A DNA stretch of 64,000 bases, taken from Mycobacterium sp. D16Q14 (GTDB lineage Bacteria > Actinomycetota > Actinomycetes > Mycobacteriales > Mycobacteriaceae). Shown piece after piece: positions 35,192 to 43,448 of this stretch. Location: contig MAEX01000010.1 of NCBI GenBank assembly GCA_002013415.1, positions 62,001 to 126,000 on the forward strand, in the 5' to 3' direction. The stretch's first letter is position 1; each line of letters begins with the position of its first letter. Under the pieces are notes generated by a model, which saw only the letters and a list, made by a program, of their open reading frames with translations, did not search any database and had not been told where the DNA came from. The position numbers and the translations under genes are program-made.

Positions 35192-36441
35192 TCAACGTAT
35201 TGGCCAACACGGTGGTGGACGCCGTGAAGATGGGGCACCGCAACCGCTTCTGGCTGTCGGGACTTGCCCTTGTGGCGACCCTGGCGGTGGCGTGCACCTA
35301 CCTCGCGGTGGGCGCGTTGCGCGCGCGGGCATTCGCCTCGACCTATGAGGTGTCGATCGAGCTGCCGGAGTCCGGTGGTTTGATCCCCAACCAGGATGTG
35401 GCGCTGCGCGGTATGCGAATTGGCCGGGTGGACTCGGTGACGCCGTCTCCTCGTGGACCGGTCGCACTGATACATATCGAGTCCGACGTGAAGATCCCGG
35501 TGGGGAGTCCGGTGCGCGTGTCCGGCCTTTCTCCCGCGGGTGAGCAGTACGTCGACTTCGCGCCGGTGACGACCACCGGACCGTACCTGGACAACGGCAG
35601 TGTGATCGCCCGCGGGCAGGCGACGGTTCCGGTATCGCTGTCGAAGCTGCTTGCCAACGCCGATGGTGCTCTTGCACAAGCAGATACGCAGAAATTAGAG
35701 ATCATCAAGAAGGAACTCCATCTCTCACGCGAGGCGCCGCGCAAGATGACCGACATCATCGACGGCGGCGTGTTCCTCCTGTCGACACTGGACTCCGTGC
35801 TTCCGGAGACGGTCAGCATTCTCAAGAAAAGCCGCGTGACGTTGTCCTCATTCGCGGAGATGAACAATGGCCTTGCCACCACCACACAGGGCCTGAATCG
35901 GTCCCTGAACGGCGTAGCCCGCATGGACGGCGGCTTTCGCACGTTGATCGACAGGGTGCCCGGGCCGTTGGCCACCACCGACGCCGTGTTCGCCGATAAC
36001 TCCGACACCATGGCACAGCTGCTGGGGAACCTCACCACGGTGGCGCAGCTGTCCTACGTGCGTGTGCCGGCGCTCAACGCGCTGTTCCCCTCGTACCGCG
36101 GATCGGTGATCGAGGCGGTGGGCAACACCTTCTACGACCACGGCGTATGGGCCACCGCCGACATATATCCCCGCTACACCTGTGATTACGGATATCCGCG
36201 TACCGCGGTGTCGGCCGCCGATTACCCGGAGCCGTTCCTGTATGCCGGCTACTGCCGAGATGACGACCCGGCGGTGCTGGTGCGCGGTGCCAAGAATGCC
36301 CCGCGGCCGGCCGACGACGATACCGCCAGCCCGCCCAAGGGAGCTGATTTAGGTAAGGTGTCCGACCCGACTCCGAAGGGACGCTTCACCATTCCCACGC
36401 CGTATGGTGGACCGACGCTTCCGATCGAGCCGCCGAAGTAG
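35188..36441 (+). CDS. mceF: MCE family protein MceF (second mce set)
   Basis: 417 residues from ATG 35188, overlapping mceE by four bases. A membrane helix (about 20-42) and a MCE domain (LIPNQDVALRGMRIGRVDSV) lead into the helical region. The tail carries KNAPRPADDDTASPPKGADL and IPTPYGGP, matching the other MceF. No mam genes follow; the convergent glycosidase gene starts its 3' end five bases later. The second set is thus reduced to the six MCE subunits alone. Confidence 0.94.
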   Translation: MINVLANTVVDAVKMGHRNRFWLSGLALVATLAVACTYLAVGALRARAFASTYEVSIELPESGGLIPNQDVALRGMRIGRVDSVTPSPRGPVALIHIESDVKIPVGSPVRVSGLSPAGEQYVDFAPVTTTGPYLDNGSVIARGQATVPVSLSKLLANADGALAQADTQKLEIIKKELHLSREAPRKMTDIIDGGVFLLSTLDSVLPETVSILKKSRVTLSSFAEMNNGLATTTQGLNRSLNGVARMDGGFRTLIDRVPGPLATTDAVFADNSDTMAQLLGNLTTVAQLSYVRVPALNALFPSYRGSVIEAVGNTFYDHGVWATADIYPRYTCDYGYPRTAVSAADYPEPFLYAGYCRDDDPAVLVRGAKNAPRPADDDTASPPKGADLGKVSDPTPKGRFTIPTPYGGPTLPIEPPK

Positions 36442-36446
36442 GTGGC

Positions 36447-37559
36447 TTAACTGAATCCCAGCCAGCTGGGCAGTGCCCGTCCGACGCCGCCGGCTGCATC
36501 GCACAGGGTGTAAGTGGTATCGCAATTACCTTTGGGGGAGCCGTATCCCGCCCACATGCCGCCGGCGTCGCGGCGCAGGACGATGGCCGAGGAACTGCCC
36601 CCGTCGAGGGCAATGGCTTTGTCGACGCCCAGTCCGCGGTAGAGGTCCTGGAGGTTGTCGGGGGTGTAGCTGCCGCCCTGGAAGACCATGAGTTCATCGG
36701 TCGCGGACTTGTAGCCGAGCGCGGTGCGGGCGGCAGCGGGGCCGCGGTCGTTCAGCTGCTCGGTGAATCCCGGAAGAAGAAGTTTCAACCCGCTTACCGC
36801 GACGAACTGAACGCCCTTGTCCATCAAGCCTTCTAGCGGACCGGTGGCGTACCCGTAGTCCTTGGGCCCTGCGGAGGCGATGACCTCGGGTGCTGATCCC
36901 GGGGAAAAGACCATGGTGGCCAATGCCGTCCAGACTTCGTCGCCGCCGGAGAGTGCCTGCTTGCCCGCGTACACCCTCGTTCCGGTGACCTGCTTGTTGT
37001 AGTTAGCACTGCCGTTGGCGGTATCGACATAGGCGCCCAGCGGAGAGGTGCATCCGGTGCTCTTCCAGGTGCCGCCCTGTTGGCCCCGAACGTCGAAGAA
37101 GTTGGCGTTGATGATGAACGTGGGCTTGCCCATGAGCGTCCAGGCCGCCATTGGCTTGTATGTCTCCGAGGCCTGCCACAGACCCTCGGCGGTACGAGCG
37201 CGTGCATCACGTTCGCACCGGGACTGATAGCCGGAATGGGTGTCCACCAACAGGTTTGCGCGCAACCGCGACGAGGCGCTCTTGATGATCATGAGGTGGC
37301 CGCCATTGTCCAGCGTGTACTCGTTGCCGGCCGCGTTACGGAAGGGGGCGGGGTTGCCGCCGCCGAAGTTGTAGACCAGGAAGGTGCCCTTGGTGTTGGC
37401 GATCGCCGCGAGCACCGCATCGTGGGCCGCCTCGGCCCGGGCGGTGTGATGGGTGGCGGGAATGGGGAGTGCCGCCACCAGCATCATGCCGAAGGCGGCG
37501 GCGAACAGGCGACGTCCGAAACCGGCTCGCGGAAGACGCGATACGCGTGAAATGCCCAC
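36447..37559 (-). CDS. Exported phosphodiester glycosidase family protein (NAGPA/DUF2233 domain)
   Basis: 370 residues from GTG 37559, preceded by AGGAGGG at a spacing of six. A signal peptide (LFAAAFGMMLVAALPIPATHH) precedes a NAGPA-type domain with INANFFD near residue 150 and the catalytic-region motif ALDGGSSSAIVLR near residue 315. Human NAGPA removes GlcNAc from phosphodiesters; bacterial homologues act on wall or glycan phosphodiesters. A mycobacterial envelope substrate is likely but unproven. Several Cys residues could form disulfides outside the cell. Confidence 0.8.
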   Translation of the reverse strand: MGISRVSRLPRAGFGRRLFAAAFGMMLVAALPIPATHHTARAEAAHDAVLAAIANTKGTFLVYNFGGGNPAPFRNAAGNEYTLDNGGHLMIIKSASSRLRANLLVDTHSGYQSRCERDARARTAEGLWQASETYKPMAAWTLMGKPTFIINANFFDVRGQQGGTWKSTGCTSPLGAYVDTANGSANYNKQVTGTRVYAGKQALSGGDEVWTALATMVFSPGSAPEVIASAGPKDYGYATGPLEGLMDKGVQFVAVSGLKLLLPGFTEQLNDRGPAAARTALGYKSATDELMVFQGGSYTPDNLQDLYRGLGVDKAIALDGGSSSAIVLRRDAGGMWAGYGSPKGNCDTTYTLCDAAGGVGRALPSWLGFS

Positions 37560-37592
37560 GGCTGTCCCTCCTGTGACGATCTTGAACAGTCA

Positions 37593-37620
37593 ACGATAAT
37601 CACAGCAGCAACACAGTCAA
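37593..37620 (-). promoter_or_regulatory. SigA-like promoter for the phosphodiester glycosidase gene
   Basis: Read on the minus strand: TTGACT (37620-37615), a 16-base spacer and TATCGT (37598-37593), followed by a leader of about 30 bases with AGGAGGG before GTG 37559. Confidence 0.4.
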
Positions 37621-37674
37621 CTTTGGTAACAAGTGGGGATCGATCGGACATCGGCAGCGTCGCGATGGGATGCG

Positions 37675-38421
37675 CTAGCCGCCCAAGCGGGTGTGCATCT
37701 CCCATACGAGGACTTCGGCATCGGTCGTCGCGGTGACCCGTGCCGCGCCGGTATCGGTGAGCCGCACGGCATCTCCCTCGGCAAGCTCACCGGCTCCCTC
37801 GAGGGCCACGGCGCCGCGGGCGATAAACAGATGCACGAACGGTGCTGGCGGAAGCTCGACGCTGTCCCCGGCGGGGATGCGCGCCGCGTGCAGCGCCGCG
37901 TTCTTCTGGGCAATCGTGATCGCCGTCTGATCCCGGTGCCGCGGCATCCCCGAGGCCACGGTCACCAGTCCGCCGCTGAGTAGCTCGCCATCGATCTCCA
38001 GCTGTTGGTAACCCGGATCAAGCCCCGAGTCATCGGGGCTCACCCACATCTGGATGAATCGCACCGGGTCGGAGTGACGTTCGCCCGACAGCCGCCAGGA
38101 GTCGTTCTTCTCCGAATGCAGGATGCCGGAGCCTGCCGACATTCGTTGTGCCAGGCCGGGATAGATCACCCCGGCGTTGCCCTCGGAATCCTGGTGCACC
38201 AGCGATCCCTGCAGCACCCAGGTGACGATCTCCACATCGCGATGGGGATGCGTCTCGAAGCCGGCGCCTGGCAGCACGATGTCGTCGTTGTTGACCAGCA
38301 GCAGTCCGTGGTGGGTGTTGTGCGGGTCGTAATGCTCACCGAAGGAGAACGAGTGCTTGGAATCCAGCCACGAGATCCTGGTCGCGAGCCGCTCACTCGC
38401 GCGCCGGACGTCGATAGGCAT
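37675..38421 (-). CDS. Pirin family protein (Rv0181c-like)
   Basis: 248 residues forming a bicupin. The N-terminal cupin contains the metal-site motif FETHPHRDVEIVTWV with a second His in AGSGILHSEKN, the usual three His and one Glu of pirins. Bacterial pirins may act as quercetinases or redox-sensitive cofactors. In M. tuberculosis the homologous gene lies between the mce1 block and sigG, as it does here with insertions. An inverted repeat lies just upstream (38426-38481). Confidence 0.88.
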   Translation of the reverse strand: MPIDVRRASERLATRISWLDSKHSFSFGEHYDPHNTHHGLLLVNNDDIVLPGAGFETHPHRDVEIVTWVLQGSLVHQDSEGNAGVIYPGLAQRMSAGSGILHSEKNDSWRLSGERHSDPVRFIQMWVSPDDSGLDPGYQQLEIDGELLSGGLVTVASGMPRHRDQTAITIAQKNAALHAARIPAGDSVELPPAPFVHLFIARGAVALEGAGELAEGDAVRLTDTGAARVTATTDAEVLVWEMHTRLGG

Positions 38422-38425
38422 ATAT

Positions 38426-38481
38426 CGACAGTAACGCCACGCAGGGAATTCGGGGGAATCGTCTGCGTGGCGTTACCGTCG
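38426..38481 (-). terminator. Long inverted repeat between adh and pirin genes
   Basis: GTAACGCCACGCAG (38431-38444) and CTGCGTGGCGTTAC (38463-38476) are perfect 14-base arms; with one mismatch the arms extend to 19 bases (38426-38444 and 38463-38481). The spacer is 18 bases. It lies 16 bases past the alcohol dehydrogenase stop and five bases before the pirin start. It is probably a terminator of adh, and may also regulate pirin. Confidence 0.6.
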
Positions 38482-38496
38482 GCGAAAAAATTCGGC

Positions 38497-39621
38497 TTAC
38501 CAGTCGGCTTCGGTGTACTTGATGACGCCGCGGATGTTCTTGCCGTCGAGCATGTCCTGGTAGCCCTCGTTGATCTGCTCCAGGCTGTAAGTGCTGGTGA
38601 CCATCTCGTCGATCTTGAGTAGGCCCTGCTTGTATAGGCCGACCAGACGTGGGGTCTCCGTGTGAGTGGTGCCACCACCAAAGATGTTGCCCTTCAGCGT
38701 CTTCTGCAGCATCGTGAAGAGGAACAGGTTGAACTTGACGTCCACGTCGACCATCGCACCCATGCCGGTAACCACGCAGGTGCCGGTCTTCGCGGTGAGG
38801 ATCATGGCCTCTTCGATGTATTCGCCCTTCATCTCGCCGACCGTGATGATGGTCTTCTGCGCCATGATGCCCCAGGTCAGGTCCATAACCGGCATGATGG
38901 CCTCGGCCATCGAGGCGTAGACATGAGTGGCGCCGAACTTGAGGGCCTGCTCACGCTTCCACGGCACCGGGTCGATCGCGATGACGTATCGGGCGCCGGA
39001 GACGACGGCGCCCTGCAGGGCGCTCATGCCGATTCCGCCAACACCGATGATGATGACGTCCTCGCCGGGCCTGACCTCGGCGATATTGGTGGCAGAGCCG
39101 AAGCCGGTGGGCACGGCGCAGCCGAGCAGTGCAGCCGACTCGAAGGGCACACTGTCGTCGATCTTGACCACGGAATCCTCGTGCACCACGGCGTACGGCG
39201 AGAACGTGCCGAGCAGGTTCATCGCGGAGACGGGGGTATCACCCGCGTGGATGCGGTTGGTGCCGTCGGCAATAGCCTTGCCGCCCAGCAGGATTGCACC
39301 GCGGTCACACAGCGAGCGGTAGCCGCGCATACACGGTGGGCACTTGCCGCAGGCCGGGATGAAGGCGAAGATGACGTGGTCACCCTCCTGGACGGAGGTG
39401 ACGCCCTTGCCCACCTTGGTCACGACGCCCGCGCCCTCGTGGCCGGGCAGCACCGGCAGCTCCATCGGGGTGGCGCCGGTCAGCACGTGGTAGTCGGAGT
39501 GGCACATGCCGGCGGCGTGTAACTGGACCTGAACTTCGCCCTCGGCCGGATCACCGAAGGTGATCTCTTCGACGACGATCGGCTTGTTGAGCTCGCGAAT
39601 CAGCGCGCCTTTTGTCTTCAT
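38497..39621 (-). CDS. Zinc-dependent alcohol dehydrogenase (NDMA-dependent/class III-like MDR)
   Basis: 374 residues. Catalytic zinc Cys40 is in HAAGMCHSDYHVL, GHEGAGVV carries the His-Glu pair, and four Cys of the structural zinc site are in ACGKCPPCMRGYRSLC. The cofactor site is IIGVGGIGMSALQGAV. It resembles mycobacterial NDMA-dependent dehydrogenases of the mycofactocin-linked group. A KstR-type sequence lies 76-89 bases upstream of its start, hinting at a role in sterol or related catabolism. The next upstream gene in the same orientation is a FadD. Confidence 0.9.
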   Translation of the reverse strand: MKTKGALIRELNKPIVVEEITFGDPAEGEVQVQLHAAGMCHSDYHVLTGATPMELPVLPGHEGAGVVTKVGKGVTSVQEGDHVIFAFIPACGKCPPCMRGYRSLCDRGAILLGGKAIADGTNRIHAGDTPVSAMNLLGTFSPYAVVHEDSVVKIDDSVPFESAALLGCAVPTGFGSATNIAEVRPGEDVIIIGVGGIGMSALQGAVVSGARYVIAIDPVPWKREQALKFGATHVYASMAEAIMPVMDLTWGIMAQKTIITVGEMKGEYIEEAMILTAKTGTCVVTGMGAMVDVDVKFNLFLFTMLQKTLKGNIFGGGTTHTETPRLVGLYKQGLLKIDEMVTSTYSLEQINEGYQDMLDGKNIRGVIKYTEADW

Positions 39622-39696
39622 TGACTGGCTAGTCCTTCCAGATACACGTGAACCAGATCACTCTCGTGGACGAGGATAGCGGCTTTACGAGAAAAG

Positions 39697-39710
39697 TGAA
39701 ACGCGTTCTA
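39697..39710. promoter_or_regulatory. KstR-type box upstream of the alcohol dehydrogenase
   Basis: TGAAACGCGTTCTA fits the published KstR consensus TnnAACnnGTTnnA at every fixed position. It lies in the 154-base gap between the fadD stop and adh start. The rest of that gap (39622-39696, 39711-39775) is relatively AT-rich, with no other element that I can name. Confidence 0.5.
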
Positions 39711-39775
39711 AAAGTTCGTGGTCAACGGGCCAAGAGTGCCTCTGACGACTACCTATGCACGATTATGAGGTCTTG

Positions 39776-41332
39776 TTAGGAGACGCCTGCGTCGCGGGTA
39801 TCCCAGTACTTCTGGCGGAGTACGCGCTTGAGGATCTTGCCCGCACCGGACAACGGGAGCTCGTCCACGAACTCGTAGCTGCGCGGCACCTTGTAGTTGG
39901 CGATGTGTTCGCGGCAGTGCTCCTGAAGGTCCTCGCCGCAGCACTCGGACTGCGACTGTTTGACGACCACGGCGTGCACGCGCTCGCCCCAGCGTTCGTC
40001 GGGGATACCGATCACCGCGCATGCGGCTACCGCCGGATGCTTGGCCAGCGCGTTCTCCACCTCGGCCGAGTAGACGTTCTCGCCGCCGGTCACCACCATG
40101 TCCTTGATGCGATCGACGATGTAGACGTACCCGCGTTCGTCCATCCGTCCGGCGTCGCCGGTGTGCATCCATCCGTCCCGGGCGGCGGCCGCAGACTCCT
40201 CGGGTAGCTCCCAATAGCCGAGCATGACGTTGTCGCCCTTGACGACTACCTCGCCGATCTCGCCGCGTGGGACTTCATTGTCGGTGTCACCGCTGGAGTC
40301 GACGATCATGACCTCGCAATGGGGGGCCGCGCGTCCCGCCGAGCGCAGCAGCGCGGGGTCGTCATGATCGTCGGGAAGCAGCAGCGTCGCGACGGGGGAC
40401 ACCTCGGTCATGCCGTAGGCCTGGGTGAATCGCGCGTTGGGGAACACGTGTTTGGCGCGCTGCAGTACTGCCTCGGAGATGACCGAGGCGCCGTAGACGA
40501 TTCCGCGGATACCACTGAGGTCGAGCTGTGCGGCCGCTGGATGATCGACCAGCATCTGGATCATGGTGGGCACCAACAGCATGTCCTGGACATCATGTTC
40601 GACGATGGCGTCCAGCACCCCCTGCGGGGTGAATGACGGGACGATCACATGTGTGGAACCCGAGAGGTTCCCCGCGAGGACGGCGCTGAAGTCGGCCATG
40701 TGGAACATCGGCGCCGAGTGCAGCAGCCGACCGTCGCGGGTGAGGAAGTTTCCGGTGGATAGCGACCCCATCGCCGAGGTCAGCACGTTGTCATGAGACA
40801 GCATGACGCCCTTGGGATTTCCGGTGGTTCCCCCCGTGTAGAAGACGCCGAGCAGGCTGGCACCACCGGTGCGGGTGTCCGCGACGGGCTCGTGCCCGGA
40901 GAGGAGGTCCTCATACCCGATCATGTCCTCGGGTGTGGGACTGTCACCGCAGTAGATGACGGTGTCCAGGCACGCACATGCAGCGCGCAGCGGCGCGGCG
41001 GCGGCCTTGAATGCGTCGTCCACGAACAGCACGCGGGTGCCGGATTCGCGCAGGGAGTAGCCGATCTCGGCCAGGCTCCAGCGGATGTTGACGGCGTTCA
41101 GCGCGGCACCCAACCACGGCACCGCAGTGAGGTATTCGACGTAGCGGTCCGAGTTCAGTGAGAGCATGCCCACCCGGTCGCCGGGCCGGACGCCGACGGT
41201 TCGAAGCGCCCCGGCCAATCGGGCGACACGGTCCGCGAACTGCTCCACGGTGCGTTCCCGGCCCTGGTAGATCGTGATGGGGCGGTTCGGGTCCTGCTGC
41301 AGGGCACGGTGCAGCCACTGGGTGAATTGCAT
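39776..41332 (-). CDS. FadD-type acyl-CoA synthetase
   Basis: 518 residues. The AMP-binding signature is FYTGGTTGNPKG (about residues 186-197), then AYGMTEVSPV, a GYW motif in MLGYWELPEE, the adenylation Asp in WMHTGDAG, and the C-terminal Lys in GAGKILKRVLR. The Gly after Thr in the P-loop is a variation on the usual Ser. It should activate a fatty or aryl-alkyl acid as CoA thioester. The downstream alcohol dehydrogenase has its own likely operator, so joint transcription is uncertain. Confidence 0.88.
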   Translation of the reverse strand: MQFTQWLHRALQQDPNRPITIYQGRERTVEQFADRVARLAGALRTVGVRPGDRVGMLSLNSDRYVEYLTAVPWLGAALNAVNIRWSLAEIGYSLRESGTRVLFVDDAFKAAAAPLRAACACLDTVIYCGDSPTPEDMIGYEDLLSGHEPVADTRTGGASLLGVFYTGGTTGNPKGVMLSHDNVLTSAMGSLSTGNFLTRDGRLLHSAPMFHMADFSAVLAGNLSGSTHVIVPSFTPQGVLDAIVEHDVQDMLLVPTMIQMLVDHPAAAQLDLSGIRGIVYGASVISEAVLQRAKHVFPNARFTQAYGMTEVSPVATLLLPDDHDDPALLRSAGRAAPHCEVMIVDSSGDTDNEVPRGEIGEVVVKGDNVMLGYWELPEESAAAARDGWMHTGDAGRMDERGYVYIVDRIKDMVVTGGENVYSAEVENALAKHPAVAACAVIGIPDERWGERVHAVVVKQSQSECCGEDLQEHCREHIANYKVPRSYEFVDELPLSGAGKILKRVLRQKYWDTRDAGVS

Positions 41333-41405
41333 ATTCCAATCCTGCCGTCCGGAACTGTCTCGGGTGTGGGATTCATCGAGCTAACAGGCAATCTCCAGTG
41401 CCCTG

Positions 41406-41432
41406 CTACGATGCACCAAGGGGCAACGGGTG
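41406..41432 (+). promoter_or_regulatory. Extended -10 promoter of the LemA cluster
   Basis: TGCTACGAT contains an extended -10 (TACGAT at 41406-41411). The expected transcript start is about 41418, giving a short leader with AAGGGG before the GTG at 41430. No clear -35 is seen. Confidence 0.4.
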
Positions 41433-42131
41433 GCCATGGGGGGAATTGTGTCTGAGAGTCTGCTGATGGCGGCGGGTGTCGCTCTCTTCGTGCTGGTCTT
41501 TGCGGGGGTGTGGTTCCTCTCGTCCCGGATGCGTATGAAGCGAATCGCCATCCTCACCGCCTGGGCTCAGGCGCATGGTTGGACGTACACCGCCGATGAT
41601 CAGAGCCTGCTGGCGTTGTCCCACGATGAGCCTTTCGGCCAGGGGCATAGCCGCACCACGCGGGACGCCTTCAACGGAGGTATCAACGGGCACGAGTTCG
41701 TGTCCTTCGAGTACTTCTACAAGGTGACCACCGGTTCAGGTGACGATCGAACCACCGAGACCTATTACTACATGGTGACCTGCATCGTCACGCCACCGTC
41801 GCCGTATCGGCTGGAGATCAAGCCCGAGGGCGTACTCGCGGGACTGGCTCGTGCCGTGGGGTTTACGGATCTGGAGTTCGAATCCGACGAGTTCAACAAG
41901 CGGTTCAATGTCAGGGCCAATCCGGAGCGATTTGCCTACGACGTGCTTAATCCGCGGACCATGGAACGAATGTTGGATGACCAAAGGTATTCGCAGCCCT
42001 TGCGATTCGAGAACGGGAGACTGCTGACCTGGCGTCGCGGCAAGCTCGACGAGCAGAGGATCGCCCGTGAGGTGCAATACCTGATCGATACCGTCGAATC
42101 CGTCCCGGCGTATGCGTGGGAACGACACTAG
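41430..42131 (+). CDS. Single-pass membrane protein, LemA-cluster paralogue A
   Basis: 233 residues from GTG 41430. A membrane helix (about 10-30) is followed by a short basic stretch and a soluble domain. Conserved features shared with paralogues B and C are a Trp/Tyr-rich start of the domain (AQAHGWTYTADD), PFGQGHSR, a CIVTPPSPY strand, and FESDEFNKRFNV plus RFAYDVLNPRTMERML near the C-terminus. I do not recognise a named family. The gene is nine bases before lemA in the same operon, so a function in a LemA-linked envelope assembly is likely. Confidence 0.75.
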   Translation: MAMGGIVSESLLMAAGVALFVLVFAGVWFLSSRMRMKRIAILTAWAQAHGWTYTADDQSLLALSHDEPFGQGHSRTTRDAFNGGINGHEFVSFEYFYKVTTGSGDDRTTETYYYMVTCIVTPPSPYRLEIKPEGVLAGLARAVGFTDLEFESDEFNKRFNVRANPERFAYDVLNPRTMERMLDDQRYSQPLRFENGRLLTWRRGKLDEQRIAREVQYLIDTVESVPAYAWERH

Positions 42132-42140
42132 GAGAAGAAA

Positions 42141-42752
42141 ATGACCCCAGTTCTGATCGTGATCGTCGTCGCGGTGTTCTTCGCGCTGATAATCGGACTA
42201 TGGCTCCTGACCACGTACAACGGATTCGTCCGAATCCGTAATCTGGTCCAGGAGGCGTGGAAACAGATTGACGTCGAACTGCAGCGGCGTCATGACCTCA
42301 TTCCCAACCTCATCGAAACCGCGAGCGCGGCAGCGCAGTTCGAGCGGGACACGCTGCAGCAGGTGACCGCCGCGCGCAACCTTGCCCGCGACGCGGCCAC
42401 CACGCATCAGGGCGTCGCGGCGCAGGCTCAGGCCGAGCAGCAGCTCTCCGGAGCGTTGGGGAGGTTCTTCGCCATCGCCGAGAGCTACCCACAGCTGCAG
42501 TCGATTCAGAACTTCGTAGCGCTGCAGAGCGAGCTCGCCAACACCGAAGACCGCATCGCGGCCGGCCGGCGCTTCTACAACGGGAATGTGCGCGCTCTCA
42601 ACACCAAGGTGCAGACGGTGCCGTCGAACATTGTCGCGAAGTGGTTCGGGTTCACCGAGGCCGAGTACTTCGAGTTGGACGATCCGGGGGCGCGGCCGGT
42701 GCCGAACATCCGTGGAGCCTTTGACCGCCTGAATCCGCCACCGCAGCAGTAG
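42141..42752 (+). CDS. lemA: LemA family protein
   Basis: 203 residues. An N-terminal membrane helix (about 4-24) leads into the LemA coiled-coil domain with the family signature YNGFVRIRNLVQEAWKQIDV and RRHDLIPNLIETA. Further conserved are FFAIAESYPQLQS and the C-terminal VPSNIVAKWFGFTEAEYFEL. LemA proteins are membrane-anchored helical bundles of unknown biochemical role, often next to TPM-domain or peptidase genes. Here the partners are instead three related membrane proteins. SD is GGAGAAG before ATG 42141. Confidence 0.92.
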   Translation: MTPVLIVIVVAVFFALIIGLWLLTTYNGFVRIRNLVQEAWKQIDVELQRRHDLIPNLIETASAAAQFERDTLQQVTAARNLARDAATTHQGVAAQAQAEQQLSGALGRFFAIAESYPQLQSIQNFVALQSELANTEDRIAAGRRFYNGNVRALNTKVQTVPSNIVAKWFGFTEAEYFELDDPGARPVPNIRGAFDRLNPPPQQ

Positions 42753-43448
42753 ATGAGCACGCTGTTCGGCCTGCTGAGCCTCGGCACTGTCGCTGCCATT
42801 GTCGGGGGATTGGCGGTGCTGGGCATCTGGCTGTTCCAGACTGCCCGGCGGAACCACCGGCGACGGTTGGCACGGCTGTGGGCGTTCGCATCCAGTCGCG
42901 GATGGAGTTCTGCCGAAAGCGAACCAGGCCTGGTCGGGCTTTCGGCGTGTGCACCATTTGGTGTGGGGCACAGCAGATCCGCCACCGATGTTATCCGCGG
43001 GGCAATCGAGGGGGTGCCCTTCGTGTCGTTTACCTACACCTACCGGACGGGCAACTCGTCGGACAACACGGAGACGACGCACACTGCGATGGTGAGCTGC
43101 ATTCGGACACCGCCGTCACCGAGCATGTTGCTGGTTACGTCGGAAGGAGCGTTGGGCGGCCTCATGGATGCGATCGGTCTCGGGGACCTCAAGCTGGAGT
43201 CGGAGGATTTCAACCGGCGTTTTCACATCCGCACCAACAACGACCGTTTCGCCTACGACGTACTGAATCCCAGCACGATGCACCGTATGCTCACTGACCG
43301 GCGGTTCCAGCTCCCTATGAGATTCGACAATTCCAACCTGTTTACGTGGAGATGGGAAGCGTTGCGACCCGAGTGGGTAGAGCCACATGTCCGATATCTG
43401 ATCGATCTCCTGCGCGGCGTTCCGGAGTACGCATGGGATCGGCGATGA
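42753..43448 (+). CDS. Single-pass membrane protein, LemA-cluster paralogue B
   Basis: 231 residues, starting directly after the lemA stop with no gap. A membrane helix (about 8-29) precedes a soluble domain sharing SRGWSSAESEP, PFGVGHSR, VSCIRTPPSPSM and ESEDFNRRFHI with RFAYDVLNPSTMHRML. It ends YAWDRR, against YAWERH in paralogue A and VWGHR in paralogue C. Its stop overlaps the start of paralogue C. The function is unknown; topology suggests the conserved domain faces the cytosol or periplasm depending on helix orientation, which I cannot decide. Confidence 0.75.
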   Translation: MSTLFGLLSLGTVAAIVGGLAVLGIWLFQTARRNHRRRLARLWAFASSRGWSSAESEPGLVGLSACAPFGVGHSRSATDVIRGAIEGVPFVSFTYTYRTGNSSDNTETTHTAMVSCIRTPPSPSMLLVTSEGALGGLMDAIGLGDLKLESEDFNRRFHIRTNNDRFAYDVLNPSTMHRMLTDRRFQLPMRFDNSNLFTWRWEALRPEWVEPHVRYLIDLLRGVPEYAWDRR

